From assembly GCA_038323265.1 (NCBI GenBank), contig JBBQGT010000012.1, positions 1 through 37,101 on the forward strand: DNA of 37,101 nt, written 5' to 3'. Below are positions 32,151 to 37,101 of this stretch, one piece after another. The notes under the pieces are model-generated. The model ran no database searches. It saw nothing but the letters and a program-made list of their open reading frames with translations, and was not told where the DNA came from. The first letter of the stretch is position 1, and every line of letters starts with the position of its first letter. Both the position numbers and the translations under genes were made by a program. This DNA comes from PNKC01 sp038323265 (GTDB lineage: Bacteria; Chloroflexota; Dehalococcoidia; Tepidiformales; Tepidiformaceae).

Positions 32151-32699
32151 CTAACGGAAAGCGACGGACGTTACCCGGATAAGCCACTGCTCTTTGGGGA
32201 TCGATGTGCTGGCGATTGAGAGCTGTCCGTCGGCAGCGAGCACCAATACGGTGTTCGAAGCGACGTCCGCGAGCGGGAAGCGCACCGCGCCCTGCCGCTT
32301 CCCATCCGCGCGCACGCCCTCGATCGTTGCCGCAACGCCGGTCGCCGCCTTGCTCTTTTCCGCTAGCGTGGCCAACGTCACGCCAGTATACGACTGCCCC
32401 TCGGCCTTTATTTCTGTCGTGGGCAGGGACTTGAATTGGCTCAGGGTGGGCGAATACGGCGCCCCCGCTCCAACCGCCTGGATGGCGATGCCGTCTTCCG
32501 GCAGCGGCGTGGGCGTAGGCAGAGGCTGATCGGCCGCCGATGGCTGCTGTTGAGCCTGGTCCGCGGTTTGGCGCGCCTGCGCCGCCGTTAGCGTGGGGCC
32601 AACGGTTGCACCGCCATCCGGTTTCTTGTCGTCCGAATCGCCGCCGCAGGCTGCGGCAAGGATCAGGACCGCGGGAAGGGCGGCAAACAGGTATCGCAC
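32151..32699 (-). CDS. Lipoprotein with sulfite-oxidase-fold-like domain lacking cofactor residues
   Basis: The 182-residue lipoprotein starts MRYLFAALPAVLILAAAC (Cys18). A Gln/Pro/Thr-rich linker leads to a domain (about 75-182): YSPTLSQFKSLPTTEIKAEGQSYTGVTLATLAEKS, with later LPKEQW-like and RVTSVAF strands. This resembles the SUOX-type oxidoreductase molybdopterin-binding fold, in short exported forms that lack the cofactor Cys. The start is GTG 32699: GGAGG lies six bases upstream of it, but directly touches the ATG at 32705. Function unknown; probably a surface binding protein. Confidence 0.7.
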   Translation of the reverse strand: MRYLFAALPAVLILAAACGGDSDDKKPDGGATVGPTLTAAQARQTADQAQQQPSAADQPLPTPTPLPEDGIAIQAVGAGAPYSPTLSQFKSLPTTEIKAEGQSYTGVTLATLAEKSKAATGVAATIEGVRADGKRQGAVRFPLADVASNTVLVLAADGQLSIASTSIPKEQWLIRVTSVAFR

Positions 32700-32786
32700 A
32701 GGCATCCTCCGATGGGAGCGTATTTCCACGTTAGGCGGGGCATTAAGGAGGGGCAACGCGGCGAAGCGCCGTTGCGAACCGCGCGT

Positions 32787-33812
32787 TTACTGTGCCGCGG
32801 TAGCCGAGGGGCTCGGGCTGCCCGCTTCGCTCGTCGGCGAAGGCGTCGGGCTTGGGCTTGGGCTTGGGCTTGGGCTTGCCGGGGGCGATGGCTTCGCGGT
32901 AGACGACGGCGACGGCGTCGCTGTCGGTTCGGGAGTTGCTGGGGGCGTGGAGGTGGCGGTCGGCTGCGGAGTGGCAGTCGCCAAAGGTGTTTCTGTGGCA
33001 GTCACCGTCGCCGTCGCCGTCGGTTCGGGTGTTGAGCTGGCCGTAACTGCAGCGGTCGCGCTCGGCACTGGCAGGAGCGCTGTTGCTGCTTCACTCACCG
33101 CCGCGGCTGCCGCTGCTGCCGGGATAGCGAGCGCAGGCTGCTTCTGCGTGGACTGCACGATAACCGCCAAGGCTGCGTTCGCGATCGCCAGGCCACGCTG
33201 CTGCTGGCCATCGTCCAAATTCTGCGTTTTCGCGAGGTCCGCCAGGGCGCGAGCATCCCGTTCGAGTGAAGCGAGATCCGCGGGAGTCACGCTGCCGCGT
33301 GCCGAAAGCACGCGCACTTCATGTGTTCGTGTCTCCGCCTGGCGGTACTGGATATCGATCCGGCTATCGCCGCGCGAAAGTGTGTATTCGAGCCGCTCGT
33401 TCGCCAGTTTGAAGCTGTAGTTCCAATCCCCGGGGACCGCACTGCCAGCCGTTACGAAACCAAGCGTAATCACGCCCACAACGGCGGCGCTCAAGGCTAC
33501 CGACATGCTTGCGGCAACCGTGCGCATTTGGCTCAAAGCGAACACCGGCTGCGGTTCCGCCGCTCGCGCCGCTTTTCGTCCCGCTGCCAGGAATTTGCTC
33601 TTCAGCGAGCCTTCGAAGTAGTAGCTCGGCGGCTCGGAGGCGATCGCCTCTTTCAGCTCGGCGCTGAAATCGAGCAACCCGGCCAGCCACTCAGCATCGT
33701 CCGGAAAAAGCCCCAGTACGAACTCGCGGTCCAGCCCATCGTCCGCCAATGCCTGGGCTTCGGCGAATAGGTCAGCATCGTAGCCGGGTTTGGATTCGAA
33801 AAATCGTCGCAT
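32787..33812 (-). CDS. DUF5667-type anti-sigma protein
   Basis: The 341-residue membrane protein is the likely anti-sigma partner of the ECF sigma upstream. Residues 1-90 are cytosolic, with a helical sigma-binding region. One membrane helix lies at about 101-120 (VALSAAVVGVITLGFVTAG). A DUF5667-like extracytoplasmic domain follows (AVPGDWNYSFKLANERLEYTLSRGDSRIDIQYRQAETR, to about residue 220). The tail is a long Thr/Pro/Ser-rich stalk ending in Ser-Pro repeats, coded in part by a (GGGCTT)5 hexamer array. The start overlaps the sigma stop in TGATG, so the two are translated together in fixed ratio. Confidence 0.82.
   Translation of the reverse strand: MRRFFESKPGYDADLFAEAQALADDGLDREFVLGLFPDDAEWLAGLLDFSAELKEAIASEPPSYYFEGSLKSKFLAAGRKAARAAEPQPVFALSQMRTVAASMSVALSAAVVGVITLGFVTAGSAVPGDWNYSFKLANERLEYTLSRGDSRIDIQYRQAETRTHEVRVLSARGSVTPADLASLERDARALADLAKTQNLDDGQQQRGLAIANAALAVIVQSTQKQPALAIPAAAAAAAVSEAATALLPVPSATAAVTASSTPEPTATATVTATETPLATATPQPTATSTPPATPEPTATPSPSSTAKPSPPASPSPSPSPSPTPSPTSEAGSPSPSATAAQ
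32848..32877. repeat. (GGGCTT)5 hexamer array inside the anti-sigma gene
   Basis: Five exact hexamers encode Ser-Pro repeats on the minus strand. Change in copy number would alter stalk length without a frameshift. Confidence 0.8.
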
Positions 33813-34441
33813 CAGTCTCGCTGAACCATCGTTTGCAGTTTGGCGATCGCTTTGTGTTGGAGGACTTTCACGTTGTTTTCGGTCTTTTTTAAGGCTTCCG
33901 CGGTTTCAGCGACCGAAAGGCCGGCGCCGAAGCGGAGGGTAATAACCTGGCGTTGCGCTTCTGGGAGCCGTTCTGTGGCTTCCCGTACGACGGCGATCGT
34001 GAGCTGTGTCTCGATCGCCAGCGTGAGGTCCGGACCGCCGTCCGGGATGCTCTCATGAAGCTCCTGGCTTACGCCCCGGACTTTCTGCCGCCGCACAAAT
34101 GAGACAACCTCATTGCGTGCGATGCGAAAGACCCAGGCGCCAAAGGGGAGTCCGCGAAATTGAAAGCTGCCGACGTTATCGATCATCCGGAGAAAAATCT
34201 CCGTGGTCACATCTTCGGCGTCCTCGCTGTTCGCCAGCCGGGCATTGACGTAGCGGTAGATCTTCGGGAAGTAGTATTCGTACAACTCCGAAAGCGCTCG
34301 CTGATCGCCGCGCTGGGCAGCTTCAACAACTGCCCGCTCGTCGAACTCAGGCGCCACCGTATCTACCGGTTGGTTGGCCAATCCCCAGCCCCCTGGGCCG
34401 TGGCTGATTATTCGAAGCCCGACCGTCCTCCTTTCGAGCAT
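33812..34441 (-). CDS. ECF-type RNA polymerase sigma factor
   Basis: This 209-residue ECF sigma factor directs RNA polymerase to stress or envelope promoters. Region 2 is ALSELYEYYFPKIYRYVNARLANSEDAEDVTTEIFLRMI, then GAWVFRIARNEVVSFVRRQK. Region 4 is RLPEAQRQVITLRFGAGLSVAETAEALKKTENNVKVL. The C-terminal stop overlaps the anti-sigma start (TGATG). ATG 34441 is used here. A better AAAGGAGG lies inside the first codons, so a shorter form from TTG 34381 (MANQPVDTV) is possible. The 273-bp gap upstream holds the hairpin at 34586. Confidence 0.9.
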   Translation of the reverse strand: MLERRTVGLRIISHGPGGWGLANQPVDTVAPEFDERAVVEAAQRGDQRALSELYEYYFPKIYRYVNARLANSEDAEDVTTEIFLRMIDNVGSFQFRGLPFGAWVFRIARNEVVSFVRRQKVRGVSQELHESIPDGGPDLTLAIETQLTIAVVREATERLPEAQRQVITLRFGAGLSVAETAEALKKTENNVKVLQHKAIAKLQTMVQRD

Positions 34442-34585
34442 AGGCAGCGATCTGCCTTGGTACTAGCTATAACGCCGCTTCAAAGCAAAGGTTAATCCTG
34501 AGCCGTCATCCCCAGCGCCCGTTTCACGCTCGCCAGCCACGCTTCCAGGCGAGCGCCAAAACACGCTCACCCAGCTGCTGTCTAC

Positions 34586-34638
34586 CGCCGTTCAGCTCGA
34601 ACGGCCCGCGTCCCGCCGAGCGCTCCGCCTGAACGGCG
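34586..34638 (-). terminator. Hairpin downstream of the FliA/WhiG-type sigma gene
   Basis: CGCCGTTCAG at 34586 pairs with CTGAACGGCG at 34629, and GCTCG pairs with CGAGC inside the loop. It lies 77-129 bases after the stop of the sigma gene at 34715. No U-tract, so terminator or RNA-processing element. Near 34496-34560 a short reading frame on the minus strand ends RLEAWLASVKRALGMTAQD-stop, but it has no start; it may be a frameshifted relic. Confidence 0.45.
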
Positions 34639-34714
34639 CCACTCGAGGACGGACGAGAGTTCGACCCAGCACCACTCGGGTGCTGGCCACTGCGGCCGAT
34701 CCGCCCAGGTCTGG

Positions 34715-35455
34715 TCAGGCGGCGCGTTCGCGCCTCAGGCTGCCCCGCAGCCGCGTGAGCGCGCGCGCGTGCAGCTGACACACACGCGATTCCGAGATTT
34801 CCAAGACCTCGGCGATCTCGCGCATCGTAACCTCGTCCCGGTAGTAGAGGCTGACGATCAACCATTCGCGCTCCGGCAGCTCTTTGACTGCCCCAGTCAG
34901 TGCGTCAAGCATGTCCCTCTTCTCGAGCCGCGCCGTAAAGTCTTCCTCATTCGGGTCGGCGGGCAGTTCTGTTGGCCCACCACTGTCGTTGTTTTCGTCG
35001 CGCTCCAGTAGCCCGTCGAGCGAAATTGTTACCCAGCTGCAGTCCACTTGCGCTTTGTGGTATTGGACCAACGTCAGGCCCATCGCTTCCGCAACCTCAG
35101 CGTCATTCGGCTCTCGGCCCTTCGCGGCCGTCAATTGAAGTTTCGCCGCGGTCATCTTCTTGGCCTTATCGCGAACTGAACGAGGGAGACGGTCCAGCTG
35201 CCGCAGAGCGTCAATAATCGCTCCCCGGATGCGGTTGATCGCGTACGACTCGAACTTCACACCCTTGCTGTCGTCGAACCGGTCGAGCGCCTCGATCAAG
35301 CCGATCGTGCCGAAGCTCAGCATGTCCTCGTAGTCCAGGATCGCCGGCATGCCAATCGCCAGGCGACCAACCACGTACTTCACTAGCGGTGCGTACTGCT
35401 GGATTTTGGCGTCTCGACTCTCAGCGGTGTCCTGGTTTCCCTTTGTTAGAGTCAT
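34715..35455 (-). CDS. FliA/WhiG-family sigma factor
   Basis: This 246-residue sigma factor belongs to the sigma-28 group (FliA/WhiG/SigD). Region 2 is QYAPLVKYVVGRLAIGMPAILDYEDMLSFGTIGLIEALDRFD, with VKFESYAINRIRGAIIDALRQLDRLPRSV, the hallmark of the group. Region 3 follows (REPNDAEVAEAMGLTLVQY) and region 4 is ELPEREWLIVSLYYRDEVTMREIAEVLEISESRVCQL. No flagellar genes are in the window, so the targets may be surface or developmental genes. AAGGG is six bases upstream of ATG 35455; an earlier Met would add seven residues. It faces away from the long non-coding stretch and the secreted-protein gene to the right. Confidence 0.92.
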   Translation of the reverse strand: MTLTKGNQDTAESRDAKIQQYAPLVKYVVGRLAIGMPAILDYEDMLSFGTIGLIEALDRFDDSKGVKFESYAINRIRGAIIDALRQLDRLPRSVRDKAKKMTAAKLQLTAAKGREPNDAEVAEAMGLTLVQYHKAQVDCSWVTISLDGLLERDENNDSGGPTELPADPNEEDFTARLEKRDMLDALTGAVKELPEREWLIVSLYYRDEVTMREIAEVLEISESRVCQLHARALTRLRGSLRRERAA

Positions 35456-35680
35456 TGCTGTCCCTTTCATCCGCACTCACTCAAATAATGTGTACACGCT
35501 GCGGGCCATCATCCTCACCGTTTTGAAGAAATGGTCTCAGTGCGCTTGCCAGAATGCGACTTGCCGTGAGCAACCTGACGAAATTACAGGGAGGCGTCGA
35601 TTCGGCTTCACCCCCGAAGGTCCGGTGAACATCCCTGATAGAAATGTGAACAGGAACCTATCGCCGATCGCCGCGACCCT

Positions 35681-35731
35681 CCCGGATCCGAGCCGCGACC
35701 GCTCTCTAACGGTCGCGTCTCGGATTCCGGG
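35681..35731. ncRNA. Long hairpin in the leader-like region
   Basis: CCCGGATCCGAG at 35681 pairs with CTCGGATTCCGGG at 35719, and CGCGACCG pairs with CGGTCGCG inside, leaving an 8-base loop (CTCTCTAA). The stem is about 20 base pairs with small bulges. It may be a structured RNA, an attenuator or a mobile hairpin. Confidence 0.55.
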
Positions 35732-35740
35732 TTACCGCCG

Positions 35741-35789
35741 CCAACAGCCACCAGCCACCAGCCAACCGCCAACCGCCACCAGCCATCCA
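35741..35789. repeat. Heptamer array (CCAACAG/CCACCAG/CCAACCG)
   Basis: Seven near-identical 7-base units run without a gap: CCAACAG, CCACCAG, CCACCAG, CCAACCG, CCAACCG, CCACCAG, CCATCCA. The pattern is like the short tandem repeats of filamentous cyanobacteria. Confidence 0.8.
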
Positions 35790-36115
35790 CCGGCCCATCT
35801 CAACCTTCTTGCAAAACCCGTTAACTCCCGCCTCCCTTTACGCGTTCTCTACCTCAGAGGGACCATCACCCTCGCGCTGCGCATGGGCGTAGTGGGCCCG
35901 AAAAGGATTGACCGTTGCCTACGAGATCAGTACCTTTCGCGAGACTTTACCTGCGCCACGGCGGCTGCGGGGGCTCTGCCGTTGCATCCTCCAAACTCAC
36001 CCACGGCGCACCTGGCAACCAGACGGCTGCCTCCGGAGGAGTCTTGCCCGCTACCCCGCTTACTAGCCTGACCAATCGCGCCGCCTCCTTCGCGGCCGGT
36101 TTTTCGCCTACGCCT

Positions 36116-36167
36116 GCTCAACCGGGTTCCCAGCCGCTACGGCAGGGAACCCGTTCTTATGTTGAGC
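36116..36167. ncRNA. Two-stem hairpin in the leader-like region
   Basis: GCTCAAC (36116) pairs with GTTGAGC (36161). Inside, CGGGTTCCC pairs with GGGAACCCG, and at the tip GCCG pairs with CGGC around CTA. An internal bulge TTCTTAT lies on one side. The very regular three-part stem suggests a functional RNA or a transposable hairpin. Confidence 0.65.
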
Positions 36168-36607
36168 GGCGTTCGACAGGACAACTCCACGCTCGGAAAG
36201 GAGGACGTGTAATCTCGCGCTGACACCTGGCGCGGTTCGCCGAAAAGCCAATGGCCACACTCGCCAACGGCCCACCGGCCAACCAGGGTGGACGCAACAG
36301 AAGAACGACCGAACTAACCGAATCGTACAGAGGGAAAGCCCGGACCCGCCCGGACCCCCGCGCCGGGGAATGGCGGCAGACGAGTGGGCGACCTCACCAG
36401 CAATGAGAGATGGAACCAACAGCTCGCACCCAGGACGGCCAACGTCCCTTTAATAAGGACGCAGTTTCCGAAGTGCCAGCCAACTCCATCTCGCGAGACG
36501 CCCGCAAATCCGGGCGAGTCCGGATATACCGGCCAACGAAGCGCAAGCTTCCTTGAGACCGGCACCCATTCCCGAGGGAACGCCCCTGGGAGCCGAAGGC
36601 AGAGTCT

Positions 36608-36635
36608 CAGCACTCAGCACTAAGCACTCAGCACT
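36608..36635. repeat. Heptamer array ((C/A)AGCACT)4
   Basis: CAGCACT, CAGCACT, AAGCACT, CAGCACT: four 7-base units, 62 bases before the last gene. Confidence 0.8.
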
Positions 36636-36696
36636 GCGAAGCCCCCGGGGAGGACACTTAGAACAGTCACGAAAATGACTGGAGAGGTAAGAACAT

Positions 36697-37101
36697 TTGA
36701 GTAAGGAAATTGCTCAGACCGTAGGCGGAAAGCGAATCGCATGGCTCGTAGCCATCGTCGCCGCCTTCGTAGTCTTCGCAACCGTCGGCTCGCAATATCG
36801 CGAGGCCAAGGCGGTCGTCAGTGGCTTCAGCGTCGCCGTTAGCGGTGGCTTCGCCGCTGGCAACGTGGCGGTAGGCACGGTGAGCCCAAACTACGTCATC
36901 ACCATTACACCGACAGGCACCCCGGCACCCACGGCTGGGGTGGCGGATTTCAACGTGGTTCTGGACCCGGCGATTGGCAATATTTTTAATATTGACACAT
37001 CCGGATTCGCAGGCATCGCCAACAATCAGTGCACCGTGAGCAGTCAGGGTGGCGGCACCAATAACCGCATCGACTGCCGGTACAGCCCGTTCTTGCCCGC
37101 A
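36697..37101 (+). CDS. Start of a secreted or surface protein gene (cut by window end)
   Basis: A TTG at 36697, with GGAGAGGT about ten bases upstream, opens a frame that stays open for 135 codons to the end. The product starts with a short charged head (SKEIAQTVGGKR), then a signal/anchor helix (IAWLVAIVAAFVVFATVG), and continues as a Gly/Ser/Val-rich beta-type sequence with a TPTGTPAPT linker at about residues 75-83 and two Cys later. It looks like a structural surface or appendage protein. No stop is in the window, so the full size is unknown. The long non-coding stretch before it suggests complex control. Confidence 0.75.
   Translation, partial: MSKEIAQTVGGKRIAWLVAIVAAFVVFATVGSQYREAKAVVSGFSVAVSGGFAAGNVAVGTVSPNYVITITPTGTPAPTAGVADFNVVLDPAIGNIFNIDTSGFAGIANNQCTVSSQGGGTNNRIDCRYSPFLPA

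Larger units (their letters stand above)
35456..36696. other. 1.2-kb region without a gene, rich in hairpins and repeats
   Basis: No frame here looks coding. It holds the sigma gene promoter at the left, a 51-base hairpin (35681-35731), a heptamer repeat array (35741-35789), the palindrome CCTCCGGAGG near 36030, a two-stem hairpin (36116-36167) and a second heptamer array (36608-36635). It could be a long structured leader of the gene at 36697. I tried to match it to c-di-GMP, cobalamin and other riboswitch classes and found no fit. Confidence 0.6.

Noticed and set aside
36330..36350. GGGAAAGCCCGGAC resembling the conserved RNase P RNA core
   Set aside because: Order and surrounding conserved elements of RNase P RNA are missing.
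1..37101. CRISPR array, transposase or rRNA/tRNA gene
   Set aside because: No regular spaced repeat, no transposase motif and no RNA gene pattern was found on either strand.

Overview
The window is chromosomal DNA of a high-GC bacterium. Several gene types point to Chloroflexota: extracytoplasmic proteins with Thr/Pro-rich linkers, a DUF5667-type anti-sigma protein, a COG4280-like membrane protein, a Prs with a DDEID PRPP loop, and lipoproteins with AAC lipoboxes. This placement is inference; the window has no rRNA or other marker gene. Housekeeping genes (prs, proA, ybaB, a DEAD-box helicase, ABC-F, a PlsC-like acyltransferase, a GT4 glycosyltransferase) are mixed with regulatory, envelope and acquired genes.

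Layout. 1-2027: short tandem repeats, a PHB-depolymerase/LpqC-like esterase and a relic of a beta-lactamase-family gene. 2028-5585: a one-chain ECF sigma/zinc-finger/transmembrane/BACON protein, convergent with two secreted-protein genes. 5885-8552: prs, a dienelactone-hydrolase-like protein, a DUF6295-like small protein and a methyltransferase, all on +. 8561-13542: a minus-strand block reading, in transcription order, a 21-residue hydrophobic peptide, ybaB, a membrane protein, proA, a coupled small protein, GT4 and PlsC. 13804-19070 (+): ABC-F, a COG4280-like membrane protein with a coupled small partner, an orphan phage-type adaptor, a coupled DUF5678-like/retropepsin-like pair and an HI0933-family flavoprotein. 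19268-20878 (-): DEAD-box helicase. 20999-25490: a Uma2-like/MBL pair, an alpha/beta hydrolase that looks inserted, an acetyltransferase and a thioredoxin-like lipoprotein. 25510-27144 (-): an LLM oxidoreductase and a lipoprotein. 27248-29980: an arsenic-response locus with arsR, a cupin, an HxlR-type regulator and arsM. 30047-33812: a membrane-tethered LuxR-type protein, secreted proteins and an anti-sigma protein. 33812-35455: an ECF sigma and a FliA/WhiG-type sigma. 35456-36696: 1.2 kb without a gene, rich in hairpins and heptamer repeats. 36697-end: the start of a secreted protein gene.

How the parts fit together. arsR and arsM carry the same 18-bp operator (one copy before arsR, two in tandem over the arsM promoter), so ArsR very probably controls arsenite methylation here. 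Surface sensing and gene control are linked repeatedly: a sigma/anti-sigma fusion with an extracytoplasmic domain, a membrane-anchored LuxR HTH with a predicted propeller, and an ECF sigma co-translated with its anti-sigma. Translational coupling is common: GTGA at 11083-11086, 16276-16279 and 17456-17459; ATGA at 21565-21568; TAATG at 13475-13479; TGATG at 33810-33814. The most unusual items are the sigma fusion, the tethered LuxR protein, the hydrophobic micro-protein before ybaB, the protease pair and the structured region before the last gene.
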